Shown here one piece after another: positions 27,475 through 35,963 of a stretch of 64,000 nt of DNA (position 1 is the first letter of the stretch; each line of letters begins with the position of its first letter). Under the pieces are notes generated by a model. The model did not search any database. It saw nothing but the letters and a program-made list of their open reading frames with translations, and had not been told where the DNA came from. The stretch spans positions 203,331 to 267,330 of the forward strand of contig NZ_QYCP01000094.1 of the NCBI RefSeq assembly GCF_025506275.1. Reading direction: 5' to 3'. The DNA is from Brevibacterium permense. GTDB taxonomy: Bacteria; Actinomycetota; Actinomycetes; Actinomycetales; Brevibacteriaceae. A program made the translations under genes and the position numbers.

Positions 27475-28716
27475 TCAGATCACCCCGTTGCGGCGCAGTT
27501 CGCCGATCGCCTCGGCGTCCATTCCCAATTCGCCGAGGATGGACTCCGAATTCTGCCCGACAGCGGGGATCGGATCCATCCGCTGCCCCACCCCGGACAT
27601 CTCGACCGGGGGCGCGAGCATGGAGATCGGCCCGGCAGGCGTCTCGACGTCGTGCCAGCGGTGGCGTTCGGTCAGCTGCGGATGGTTCGCGATCTCGCTC
27701 ATATCGCGCTGCCTCGAGTGGGCGACCGCGGCCGCCTCGAGCAGGGCGTCGCAGGATTCGCCGGTGAGCGCGGAGAAGGCTCTCTCGATGATCTCCTGGA
27801 GTTCGTGCCGGTGGGCGTAGCGGTGGGCCGCCCGGTCGAAGCGGTCGTCGGTGACCATATCGGGTCGGTCGAGGACTTGAGTGGCGAAGCGTTCCCATTC
27901 GCGTTCGTTCTGGATGGCGAGCATGATCTGGGTGCCGTCGCCGCAGGTGAAGGCCCCGTAAGGGGCGATGGCTGCGTGGGAGGTGCCGGCTCGGGTCGGG
28001 CGGGTGCCGCCGTAGCGGGTGAAGTAGAGCGGGTAGCCCATCCATTCGACGAGGGAGTCGAAGAGGCTCGTCGACAGCGTGGCGCCTTCGCCGGTGCGCT
28101 CCCGTTTGTAGAGAGCGGTGAGGATCCCGGAGTAGGTGTACATTCCCGCGGCGATGTCCGCCGTCGAGATACCCGTCTTGGCGGGGAACTCCTCTGTTCC
28201 GGTCACGGAGACCAGTCCTGCTTCGGCCTGCACAAGTGCATCGTAGGCCTTCGCATCCTTGTACGGCCCGTCCGTTCCGTATCCGGAGATCGACGCATGG
28301 ATCAGTCGAGGGTTGATCGACCGGAGTGCGTCGGCGCCGAGGCCGAGTCTCTCTGCCGCGCCGGGGGCGAAGTTCTGGATGAAGACATCGGCCGAGGCGA
28401 TGAGATCGTAAAGGATCTTGAGCCCATCGGGGCTCTTGAGATCGAGCGCCAGGCTCTCCTTGTTCCGGTTGATCCACACGAAGTGGCTTGAGAGTCCGTT
28501 GACGGTCGTGTCGTAACCGCGGGCGAAGTCACCGACACCGGGACGTTCGATCTTGATGACCCGGGCTCCGAGATCCGCCAGTTGGCGTGAGGCGAAGGGG
28601 GCAGCAACCGCCTGTTCGCAGCTGATGACGGTGATGCCGGTCAGCGGCAGATTCCGGTCGGTCGCGTCGTCCTGCCCCACGGGGCTCGGTACGGACGTCG
28701 GTGCAGCAGTGGCCAT
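27475..28716 (-). CDS. Family III (CaiB/BaiF) acyl-CoA transferase
   Basis: 413 residues. [20 protein letters not shown] opening, then [13 protein letters not shown], and Asp159 in [14 protein letters not shown] as the nucleophile forming the aspartyl-CoA thioester anhydride. These enzymes move CoA between dicarboxylates, for example succinyl-CoA to mesaconate, citramalate or itaconate. It is the first gene of the operon and would activate the acid brought in by the TRAP transporter. It is a normal intermolecular type, distinct from the Mct-like gene at 21111. Start at ATG 28716. Confidence 0.88.
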   Translation of the reverse strand: MATAAPTSVPSPVGQDDATDRNLPLTGITVISCEQAVAAPFASRQLADLGARVIKIERPGVGDFARGYDTTVNGLSSHFVWINRNKESLALDLKSPDGLKILYDLIASADVFIQNFAPGAAERLGLGADALRSINPRLIHASISGYGTDGPYKDAKAYDALVQAEAGLVSVTGTEEFPAKTGISTADIAAGMYTYSGILTALYKRERTGEGATLSTSLFDSLVEWMGYPLYFTRYGGTRPTRAGTSHAAIAPYGAFTCGDGTQIMLAIQNEREWERFATQVLDRPDMVTDDRFDRAAHRYAHRHELQEIIERAFSALTGESCDALLEAAAVAHSRQRDMSEIANHPQLTERHRWHDVETPAGPISMLAPPVEMSGVGQRMDPIPAVGQNSESILGELGMDAEAIGELRRNGVI

Positions 28717-28772
28717 CGGCCCTCCACGACGAGGTGTGAAACATTGACATCAACATCATACATATCTCAACC

Positions 28773-28786
28773 GATAATGCATTATC
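28773..28786. promoter_or_regulatory. GntR operator candidate, site 1
   Basis: GATAATGCATTATC is a perfect 14-bp palindrome in the 115-bp gap between the catabolic operon (start 28716) and the GntR gene (start 28832). A near copy with the same AATGCATT core stands before the TRAP genes at 29691. Position between divergent promoters suits control of both. Confidence 0.65.
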
Positions 28787-28831
28787 TGATCTCAGTCGAC
28801 CCTTCAGCCTGTAGACTGAGGCCACCGAGAC

Positions 28832-29560
28832 ATGAAAAAGGCGCCCGCCGTCGGTGGGTGCATGAACGAAAGGCATCGGGTGGATCAGGAGTCGGCATCG
28901 ACGAAGCGGGACGTCATCGTCCTCGGCCTCCGTCGCAAGATCCTCTCCCGCGAGCTCGATCGCGGCGAACGACTGCGACAGGACCAGGTCGCCGAATGGT
29001 TCAACGCCTCCATCACCCCGGTCAGGGAGGCCCTGCGGATCCTCGAAGCCGAGGGACTCGTCACCTCCGAAGCCCACCGGGGCGTGCGCGTCGCCGGCGT
29101 CGACGTCGACCGCCTCAAGTCCCTCTTCGTCACCCGCAAGCTCACCGAGACCTTCGCCATCGCCCGCGCCACCACGCGGATCTCCCGGCACGAGCTGCGG
29201 CAGGCCGAGCGTCTGCTCGAGGCGCTTGACGAGGCCAGCGCCGACGGTGATTCGCTGGGACGCAACACCCGCAACGAGGAATTCCACTTCTTCTTCTACG
29301 ACCGCTGCGGAATGCCCGCGCTGCGCGACGACATCGCCGCACGCTGGCGAGCGTTCCCGTGGGACCTCACCCTCGACAGCCCCGAGAGACTCGACCAGGT
29401 GCACGCCGAACATCAGTCGATCGTCGACGCCGTGCGTGACGTCGATCCGGACGCGGCGGCGCGCCACCTCGGCGATCACATCACGAACGGCTTTCTCCGC
29501 CTGGCCGAATCAACGACGGGTCATGCCGTCTCCGACCCCTTCGATTTCGACGCTGACTGA
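28832..29560 (+). CDS. GntR-family regulator, FadR/FCD type
   Basis: 242 residues. Winged HTH at ~20-85 (LRRKILSRELDRGERL ... ITPVREALRILEAEGLV), then an all-helical FCD domain; RNEEFHFFFYDRC, EHQSIVDAV and LGDHITNG hold the His residues that bind metal in this family. ATG 28832 is used; ATG 28862 is equally possible. It is placed between the divergent dicarboxylate operon and the TRAP genes and shares a palindrome with both promoters, so it most likely represses all three units and is relieved by the acid or its CoA ester. Confidence 0.9.
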   Translation: MKKAPAVGGCMNERHRVDQESASTKRDVIVLGLRRKILSRELDRGERLRQDQVAEWFNASITPVREALRILEAEGLVTSEAHRGVRVAGVDVDRLKSLFVTRKLTETFAIARATTRISRHELRQAERLLEALDEASADGDSLGRNTRNEEFHFFFYDRCGMPALRDDIAARWRAFPWDLTLDSPERLDQVHAEHQSIVDAVRDVDPDAAARHLGDHITNGFLRLAESTTGHAVSDPFDFDAD

Positions 29561-29886
29561 AGCGACCTCGACGCGAGCTGACGGCTTCGGCACGGGTTGA
29601 ACACGCTGCTCCCCCTGCGGTCCGGTCGCTCGCGCCCGCGCTATCGACTGCAGATCCACCCCAGAACTCGCCCGTGAACCGATCTGCCAACAAATAATGC
29701 ATTCTTTGTAGGATCATATTGGAAATCAGCGAAAAGTCCTCTAGGCTCGTGAACGGTCGATCGAGAACATGACTCGGCACGAGCTCTCCGCCCGGCAATG
29801 ATCAGCCGTCGAAGCGGTCGGGCTCGCCTGTCCGCACACGCGTTCCCGATCGGCATCGCCCCTGGCCAACCTGACTGGAGCTGACG
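29561..29886 (+). promoter_or_regulatory. TRAP operon promoter region with GntR operator site 2
   Basis: This 326-bp gap contains no gene. CAAATAATGCATTCTTTG (29691-29708) is an 18-bp palindrome with one mismatched pair, sharing AATAATGCATT with site 1 at 28773. It lies about 180 nt upstream of dctP, so a long leader or a promoter near 29690-29760 is likely. No strong terminator is visible after the GntR gene. Confidence 0.6.
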
Positions 29887-30930
29887 ATGACGTCAATGAG
29901 ACGACCGAGATGGAAGCCGCTGATCGCGGGCCTCTCGATAAGCCTCCTGCTGCTGAGCGGATGCAATCCCGCCCGCAGCGGAGATCAACAGAAATTCGAA
30001 CTGCGCTTCGCCCATGTCACCTCGGTGGGCACACCGAAGGGATTGGCCGCCGACTTCTTCGCCGAACAGGTCGAGAAGAAGTCCGGCGGCCGCATCGAGG
30101 TCGAGGTGTTCCCGAACTCGGAACTCTACGGCGACAAGGACGAGATGCAGGCCATCCAGTCCAATGCCGTCCAAGTTCTGGCTCCCGCGAGCGCGAAGTT
30201 CACGACGATCGCACCGAGCCTGCAGGTTCTCGACCTGCCGTTCATCTTCGACGATCCGGACGAGATTCCAGAGGTCGCCAGTCCTGATACGGAGATCGGC
30301 AAGGCGATCTACGCGAACCCCGATCTGGAAGCCAATGGGCTCAAGGTCCTCGGTTTGTGGGACTCGGGGATGAAGCAGATCCACTCCAACAACAAGACGC
30401 TGAAGCCCCAGGACATGAAGGGCAAGAAGTACCGCATCCAGCCCTCGGACGTGCTGCGCACCCAGTTCGAGACCTGGGGTGGCATTCCGACTCCGCTCGC
30501 GTTCGCCGAGGTCTACAGCGGGCTGCAGCAGGGACTCATCGACGGTGGTGAGAACACCTACTCGAATATCCAGTCGCAGAACATGCACACCGTCCAGAAG
30601 TACGTGACCGAGCTCGATCACGGCTACATCGGCTACATCCTCACAGTGAACAAGCGCTGGTACGACGAGCTGCCGGACGATCTGCAGTCCGCAGTGGACG
30701 AGGCTGCCGATGAGGCCAGCGAGTTCAACCGCAAAGAGGCTCAGAAGGTCAACGAAGAGTCGAAGAGGACCATCGAGGAATCCGGCGGCACCGAGATCGT
30801 CATCCCGAGCAAGGAGGAGCGCCAAGCGTTCAAGGACATGGTCGTGCCTTCCGAATACGAGAAGTACCGCGACGTCATCGGTCCTGAGGTCGTCGACGAG
30901 CTGCTCGAACGCAACGCGGAGAGGGGCTGA
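29887..30930 (+). CDS. dctP: TRAP transporter substrate-binding protein, DctP family, lipoprotein
   Basis: 347 residues. An N-terminal signal ends in the lipobox LLLSGC (Cys at ~26), so the mature protein is membrane-anchored outside the cell. LRFAHVTSVGTPKG and the block FAEVYSGLQQGLIDGGENTYSN (its core GLQQGLIDGGE) are DctP signatures; the conserved arginine in KKYRIQ binds the ligand carboxylate. The next gene begins 2 nt after its stop. A C4/C5 dicarboxylate ligand is inferred from the neighbouring CoA-transferase operon. Confidence 0.93.
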   Translation: MTSMRRPRWKPLIAGLSISLLLLSGCNPARSGDQQKFELRFAHVTSVGTPKGLAADFFAEQVEKKSGGRIEVEVFPNSELYGDKDEMQAIQSNAVQVLAPASAKFTTIAPSLQVLDLPFIFDDPDEIPEVASPDTEIGKAIYANPDLEANGLKVLGLWDSGMKQIHSNNKTLKPQDMKGKKYRIQPSDVLRTQFETWGGIPTPLAFAEVYSGLQQGLIDGGENTYSNIQSQNMHTVQKYVTELDHGYIGYILTVNKRWYDELPDDLQSAVDEAADEASEFNRKEAQKVNEESKRTIEESGGTEIVIPSKEERQAFKDMVVPSEYEKYRDVIGPEVVDELLERNAERG

Positions 30931-30932
30931 AC

Positions 30933-31613
30933 ATGAAGATCATCGACACGTACCTCAGCCGGGTCGAGAACGTCCTCGCCGGTGGTTGCCTCATCGCGGC
31001 CACCGCTTTGGCGGTCTTCGCCGTGCTGCTGCGCAATATCACCGGTGACGTCCTCTTCTGGTCCGAAGAAGCAGTCATCTATCTCATCATCTTCTCGACG
31101 TTCTTCGGCGCGGTGGTCACCCTGCGTCACAACGAGCACGTGGCCGTCGATATCATGCCGGCTCTGCTCAAGGGCAGGGCGAAGAAGTTCTTCGTCGTCC
31201 TCGGCGGACTGGCCACTCTGGTCTACGCGGGCTTCATCGCCTACCTGTCCTGGGCGCTCATCACCGAACCGTTCTCGCGGACGACGATCACCCCGGCGCT
31301 CAAGCTGCCGCTGTGGGTCGTCGAGCTCTCGCTGGCCGTGGGCATGACGCTGTTCTTCATCCGCGCGGTGGAGATGACGGTCCGGGCCCTGCGCACTCCT
31401 GCGACGGAGCTCGACAAGGATGTCCTGGCCGAGGAGGCCGCCGCCGTCGGCATCGACGTCGAGGACATCGCGATCGTCGATGACGGACCCGACAACACAG
31501 GACGGCACGACAGTGCTGCCAGTCGAAGCGACCACGCGAACCGCGCGGACAAGGACAACGGGAGCGACCGCCTCGGCGATGGCGGGACCGACGAGAAGGG
31601 AGGCGATCGCTGA
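30933..31613 (+). CDS. dctQ: TRAP transporter small permease, DctQ family
   Basis: 226 residues. Four TM helices in the first ~155 residues, with FWSEEAVIYLIIFSTFFGAV as the DctQ core and RHNEHVAVD after it. The last ~70 residues form an unusually long hydrophilic, Asp/Arg-rich tail predicted to be cytoplasmic; most DctQ proteins end shortly after TM4. The stop overlaps the dctM start by one base, so the genes are translationally coupled. Confidence 0.92.
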   Translation: MKIIDTYLSRVENVLAGGCLIAATALAVFAVLLRNITGDVLFWSEEAVIYLIIFSTFFGAVVTLRHNEHVAVDIMPALLKGRAKKFFVVLGGLATLVYAGFIAYLSWALITEPFSRTTITPALKLPLWVVELSLAVGMTLFFIRAVEMTVRALRTPATELDKDVLAEEAAAVGIDVEDIAIVDDGPDNTGRHDSAASRSDHANRADKDNGSDRLGDGGTDEKGGDR

Positions 31614-32896
31614 TGTTCGAAGCCACCATCGTCCTCGTCGTCGTCCTCATCGCTCTGCTCGTCACCTCGGCGCCGATTGCGGTCGCCTTGGGCTTGACCA
31701 GCCTCGTCTACTTCTACTACTTCACGCTCATTCCGATGACTCAGGTCTCGGAACGGCTATTCAACGCGCTCAATTCGTTCCCGCTCATGGCGATTCCGTT
31801 CTTCATCCTCGCGGCGAACATCATGTCCCGCGGTGGGATCTCGAGGCGGCTGACCGACTTCGGTGCGGCCATGGTCGGGCACCTGCGCGGCGGTATGGCG
31901 ATCACCACTGTGCTGGCATGCATGTTCTTCGCCGCGGTCTCCGGTTCCTCGCCGGCTACGGTCGTCGCGGTCGGTGCGCTGATGATCCCGGCGATGGTGA
32001 AGAACGGGTACCCGAAGGAGTTCTCCACGGGACTCGTGGCCACCTCGGGATCGTTGGGGATCCTCATCCCGCCGTCGATTCCGCTCATCGTCTTCGGCAT
32101 CGCCACCGAGCAGAACATCGGCGACCTGTTCCTCGCAGGCGTCCTGCCGGGCATCCTCGCCGGTGTGATGCTGTTGGGCATGGCCGTCTTCGTCGCGTGG
32201 AAGAAGGGCTACGGTCACGCCGGGGTCGGTTTCCGGATGTCGAGCAAGGACAAGCTCAAGGCGTTCCGGGATGCGATCCTCGCCCTGGCCCTGCCGTTCC
32301 TCGTCCTCGGCGGCATCTACTCCGGCTGGTTCACCCCCACCGAGGCGGCCGCCGTGGCCGTCGCCTATTCGCTGGTCGTGTCGCTGCTCATCTACCGCGA
32401 AATCAAGTTCTCGCAGCTGTGGGAGGTCACGCTTGCGTCGGTGAAGACCTCGGCGATGGTCATGTTCATCATCGCCAACGGCATCCTGTTCACCTTCGTG
32501 CTCGCCAGTGAGCGGATTCCGGGACAGATCTCGACGACGATCGCCGCGTGGGACCTGCAACCGTGGCAGTTCCTCATCCTCGTCAACATCCTGCTGCTGT
32601 TCGTCGGCTGCGTGATGGAGACGTCCTCGGCGATCCTCATCCTCGCCCCGATCCTGCTGCCGATCGCTATGGAGTTGGGCATCGACCCGATCCACTTCGG
32701 CATCATCGTGGTGATGAACCTCGAGATCGGCATGATCACGCCACCCCTGGGACTCAACCTGTTCGTCGCCTCCGGCATGTCGGGCATGAGCGTCGTCGGA
32801 GTCGCGAAGGCCGCCTTGCCGAGTGCGCTGGTGCTGTTGGCGGCGCTCGCGCTGGTCACGTTCGTACCGTTCTTCGCGACGGCGTTCGTGGGGTGA
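31613..32896 (+). CDS. dctM: TRAP transporter large permease, DctM family
   Basis: 427 residues, about 12 TM segments in two inverted repeats. AVSGSSPATVVAVGALMIPAM and GSLGILIPPSIPLIVFGI are family blocks for sodium and substrate coupling, and EIGMITPPLGLNLFV is the matching block in the second half. It completes a DctPQM secondary transporter that needs a sodium gradient. The gene ends before a hairpin shared with the convergent Nramp-like gene. Confidence 0.94.
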   Translation: MFEATIVLVVVLIALLVTSAPIAVALGLTSLVYFYYFTLIPMTQVSERLFNALNSFPLMAIPFFILAANIMSRGGISRRLTDFGAAMVGHLRGGMAITTVLACMFFAAVSGSSPATVVAVGALMIPAMVKNGYPKEFSTGLVATSGSLGILIPPSIPLIVFGIATEQNIGDLFLAGVLPGILAGVMLLGMAVFVAWKKGYGHAGVGFRMSSKDKLKAFRDAILALALPFLVLGGIYSGWFTPTEAAAVAVAYSLVVSLLIYREIKFSQLWEVTLASVKTSAMVMFIIANGILFTFVLASERIPGQISTTIAAWDLQPWQFLILVNILLLFVGCVMETSSAILILAPILLPIAMELGIDPIHFGIIVVMNLEIGMITPPLGLNLFVASGMSGMSVVGVAKAALPSALVLLAALALVTFVPFFATAFVG

Positions 32897-32932
32897 TGTC
32901 CGGCGTGCACTGACGCATTGCAGTCGCTTCGG

Positions 32933-32966
32933 GTGGGACAGTTCTTCGAGAAGGAGGCTGTCCCAC
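32933..32966. terminator. Bidirectional terminator between dctM and the Nramp-like gene
   Basis: GTGGGACAG and CTGTCCCAC make a perfect 9-bp stem, with TTCT/AGAA able to pair further inside the loop. It sits between the convergent stops at 32896 and 33028. There is no long T-run, as is common in high-GC genomes. Confidence 0.6.
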
Positions 32967-33027
32967 TCGTCTGCCGCCGAGCCGAGAGTGTCTATCTCTG
33001 ACCTGGTGCCTCAGCGGTCGACTTGCT

Positions 33028-34335
33028 TCACCCGATGAACCCCATCACCGACTCCTTGACCTGCAGTGCGGCGAGGAACCCGAACAGTGCCAGGCACACG
33101 GCCAACAGCACGTTCGACCACTTCGTATTGCGCAGCTGAGCCGGAACGGAGGAACGGTTGAGGATGACGAGCAGCGCGAGCGCGAGCACCGGCAAGATGA
33201 ACGCGCTGATCGCCGCGTAGACGAGCACGAGGGTGACGGGTTTGCCGAGGCTCATGATGACCACTGTCGCGACCGAGAGGTAGACAAGGACCCCGCGGAA
33301 CTCGATCGACTTCGCCGACATCTCATGGGCAGGTTCGTCCTGATGCGGGTAGCGGCGAAGCACGCGCAGGCAGTCGGCGGTGACGTATGCGATGCCGGAG
33401 AATCCACCGAGCACGCTCGTGTACACCACCGCGAGGAAGCTGATGAGGAAGACGAGCCGCCCGGTCTCACCGATCCGCCCGACGAGGTCATCGGCGATGG
33501 CGAACAGCGCATCGTTGTCCGAGATCGCGAAGCCCTGCCCGTAGAGGATGAAGGCACCCACGGCGCTCATCGCCACAGCGAAGACGAAGACGAGTCCATA
33601 GCTGATGAACAGGTCGAGGCGGACGACGGGCTTCCAATCAGGCGTCCGCCACGCCTTCTCGCGGATCCAGAATGAGTAGGCGAGGATGCCGGTCGCTCCC
33701 CCGACCCCGCCGATGAGCGACATCACCGTGATGATCGAGGAGTTCGGGAACGTCGGCACAACCGTCGCCGCGGCGACCTCCTGCGCGTCCTGGCCCTGGA
33801 ACACCGAGATCGCCAGAGCGAGGATGCCGAAGAACATGATGATTCCGAAGCCCATCATGGCCTTCTCCACGATCCCGTACCGGCCGATGCCGACAAGCAC
33901 TGCAGCAGAGAGCAGCACGACGATCGCGGTCGGCCAGAACGGCAGAACGGGGAAGATCGCCTGCAGGATCGTCGTCGTCACCGCGATGACGCCGGCCCCG
34001 AAGAACAGCCCGACGAGCAGCTCCGCGATGAGGAACAGCACCGGGAAGGTCCGCCCGCCGAACCGGGTGAGGTGGGAGATCAAAGAGCGGTCACCGCTCA
34101 TCTGCAGCCGCGCGACCGCCTCGGAGAGGACGAACTTGAGGATGATGCCGACCGTGAACACCCAGATGAGCGCGAGTCCGTATTCCGCTCCGGAGTTCAT
34201 CGTCGTGATCATGTCCGAGGCACCGACGCTCGCGAGTGCCAGAACGATCCCCGGACCGATGAGGCGGAGCCGTCCGGTCAGTGATTTCGGCGCCGAGGCG
34301 GCGTTCTTCGTCTGCGACGTCATATCGGCGGACAT
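33028..34335 (-). CDS. Nramp-superfamily transporter lacking canonical metal-binding motifs
   Basis: 435 residues, 11-12 TM helices with Nramp layout. LRLIGPGIVLALASVGASDMITTM aligns with TM1, but the DPGN metal motif is replaced by GASD. The TM6 region is GGATGILAYSFWIREKAW rather than one with MPH. It is therefore unlikely to be a standard Mn(II)/Fe(II) importer, and may belong to the Nramp-related branches that move other ions or an organic substrate. Start ATG 34335 with GAAGGAG at some distance; GTG 34356 is possible. It stands alone, convergent with the TRAP genes. Confidence 0.8.
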   Translation of the reverse strand: MSADMTSQTKNAASAPKSLTGRLRLIGPGIVLALASVGASDMITTMNSGAEYGLALIWVFTVGIILKFVLSEAVARLQMSGDRSLISHLTRFGGRTFPVLFLIAELLVGLFFGAGVIAVTTTILQAIFPVLPFWPTAIVVLLSAAVLVGIGRYGIVEKAMMGFGIIMFFGILALAISVFQGQDAQEVAAATVVPTFPNSSIITVMSLIGGVGGATGILAYSFWIREKAWRTPDWKPVVRLDLFISYGLVFVFAVAMSAVGAFILYGQGFAISDNDALFAIADDLVGRIGETGRLVFLISFLAVVYTSVLGGFSGIAYVTADCLRVLRRYPHQDEPAHEMSAKSIEFRGVLVYLSVATVVIMSLGKPVTLVLVYAAISAFILPVLALALLVILNRSSVPAQLRNTKWSNVLLAVCLALFGFLAALQVKESVMGFIG

Positions 34336-34562
34336 AGGCGGGATGGGCTCCTTCACGTAGGTACGTCGACGACGTCACCGGAATCGTTCGCTCGGGACGT
34401 CGTTCGCTCAGGAGAGTATGGCCGAAGTTATCGAATCGCGGGACGGAAGTCTCAGCACCCGGGAAGCACCTCTGTCGCAGCGCTCGTCACCGCCTGCTCA
34501 AGGTCCATTCTAGTCGCCGATGCTGAAGCCGATCCGCAGTCTTCGGGCGTATATTCGACGCC

Positions 34563-34976
34563 ATGGCTGCAGCACTCGATGAGGGACCCTTCTTCCACGG
34601 CACCCGTGCCGAACTCGAACCCGGAGACCTGCTGACTGCGGGCTTCGCCTCGAACTACCGCCCCGAAGTGACGATGAACCATATCTACTTCACGGCCCTG
34701 CCCGACGGAGCAGGATTGGCCGCCGAAGTGGCGGCCCTCAACTCCGGATCACCGCACGTCTACGAGGTCGAACCGCTCGGCGACTTCGTCGATGATCCGA
34801 ACGTCACGGACAAGAAGTTCCCCGGCAACCCCACCCGCTCCTACCGCAGCACCGAGCCTCTGCGCATCGTCCGCGAGGTCACCGATTGGAAACGACTGAG
34901 CGAGACGGACCTGCAGATGTGGCGCGAGCGCCTCGCCGCCATCCGCGAGGACGACACCAAGGAGATCATCAACTGA
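34563..34976 (+). CDS. arr: Rifampin ADP-ribosyltransferase Arr
   Basis: 137 residues, the normal Arr size. FFHGTRAELEPGDLLTAGF at the start, YFTALPDGAG, and the strongly conserved DDPNVTDKKFPGNPTRSYR near residue 78 identify the family. His and Tyr of the NAD site are in FHGT and YFTA, and the catalytic Asp lies in the DDPN block. It transfers ADP-ribose from NAD to a hydroxyl of rifamycins and inactivates them. It is a single gene with its own promoter in the 34336-34562 gap; chromosomal arr genes are common in actinobacteria. Confidence 0.94.
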   Translation: MAAALDEGPFFHGTRAELEPGDLLTAGFASNYRPEVTMNHIYFTALPDGAGLAAEVAALNSGSPHVYEVEPLGDFVDDPNVTDKKFPGNPTRSYRSTEPLRIVREVTDWKRLSETDLQMWRERLAAIREDDTKEIIN

Positions 34977-35030
34977 CACACTGACCGATCTCCGCTTCAG
35001 CACAGCACTTCCCACCGCGCCGGTGAGGAC

Positions 35031-35513
35031 TCAGCCCTGCTCTGCTCCGAACACAGGATGATCGCTGGCGATCGAAATCCGGTTGAACGCGTTGATGAGG
35101 ATGGTCGACCACTCGACCGCAGAGATCTGCTCGGTCGTCAGATGCTGAGCCACCTCGGCGGCGATCGCATCCCGATCCTCGGCCTTGTCCAGCACTGTCA
35201 GTGACTCTGCCAGGGTCAGCGCCGCGAACTCCTGATCGGTGAAGATCTCGGCCTCATGCCAGCTCGGCAGCACATCGAGTTTGAGCTGGGAGACCCCGGC
35301 CTTCCGGGCAGCCGGGGCATGGATGCTCAGGCAGGTACGGCATCCGTTGATCTGCGATACACGCGTGTTGACGAGCTCGATGAGCGCGTCATCGAGGCCG
35401 GCGGCACGTGAGGCTTTCCGCGAACTCGCCGCCGCCTGGGCCAGCGCCTTGTAGTTCTCGGGGTGGATCTTGTCGATGAAAGGTCGGCTGGCGTTGCTCA
35501 TTCCCTCACTCAC
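35031..35513 (-). CDS. Carboxymuconolactone decarboxylase/AhpD-like peroxidase-fold protein
   Basis: 160 residues, helical. NGCRTCLSIHAPAARKAG holds the CxxCxxxH redox motif of AhpD-like proteins. These act as alkylhydroperoxide or thiol reductases. The GTG at 35513 overlaps the GNAT stop as GTGA, indicating coupling; ATG 35501 is the alternative start. Last gene of the MarR-pirin-GNAT run, consistent with a role in oxidative or electrophile stress. Confidence 0.88.
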   Translation of the reverse strand: MSEGMSNASRPFIDKIHPENYKALAQAAASSRKASRAAGLDDALIELVNTRVSQINGCRTCLSIHAPAARKAGVSQLKLDVLPSWHEAEIFTDQEFAALTLAESLTVLDKAEDRDAIAAEVAQHLTTEQISAVEWSTILINAFNRISIASDHPVFGAEQG

Positions 35514-35884
35514 GCCTGTCGCTTGACGATGTCGATGTCGGCACCCGTGGCATTGCGGAACTTACCGCCCTGCGCGGCATAGTCATCGCCGGACTCCTTC
35601 AGCTTCTTGACGAAGAGCGGGCAGACGGGAACGACCGTGATCCCGCGCTCACGAGAATCATCGAGGGCCTCGGCGACGAGGAACTTCGACAGTCCGCGGC
35701 CGCCGAACTGCTCGTCGACGACCGTGTGAAAGAAGATGCGTTCGGTCTCCGCGTCGGGGCCGGGCAGGTAATAGGCACTCCCGGCGACAGTCCCATCGGC
35801 CACGGCGATCTCATAGGCCTGCGTTGATTCGTTCAGTGAGACCGTGACTTCGGCCCCGGTCTTGTCTTCGAATGTCTTCGGCAT
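35510..35884 (-). CDS. GNAT-type N-acetyltransferase, YjdJ-like
   Basis: 124 residues. FHTVVDEQFGGRGLSKFLV is motif A for acetyl-CoA, ending in the Q/RxxGxG/A-like GGRGL loop; the C-terminus VVPVCPLFVKKLKE is typical of the short YidJ/YjdJ group. Start ATG 35884; the frame to 36094 overlaps the pirin gene. A GGACC-GAT-GGTCC inverted repeat lies 20 nt upstream. It lies between pirin and the AhpD-like gene on the same strand. Substrate unknown. Confidence 0.85.
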   Translation of the reverse strand: MPKTFEDKTGAEVTVSLNESTQAYEIAVADGTVAGSAYYLPGPDAETERIFFHTVVDEQFGGRGLSKFLVAEALDDSRERGITVVPVCPLFVKKLKESGDDYAAQGGKFRNATGADIDIVKRQA

Positions 35885-35963
35885 TGGTGCAACCCTTTCG
35901 CTCAGGACCGATGGTCCGGTTTTCAGTACAGGAGATTTCCGGTTCGGAGGTATTCCCCGAGCC

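Noticed and set aside
27470..28477. Long N-terminal extension of the fumarase frame
   Set aside because: It overlaps the CoA-transferase gene in another frame; its sequence is Arg/Pro-rich and the fumarase family starts near the ATG at 27469.
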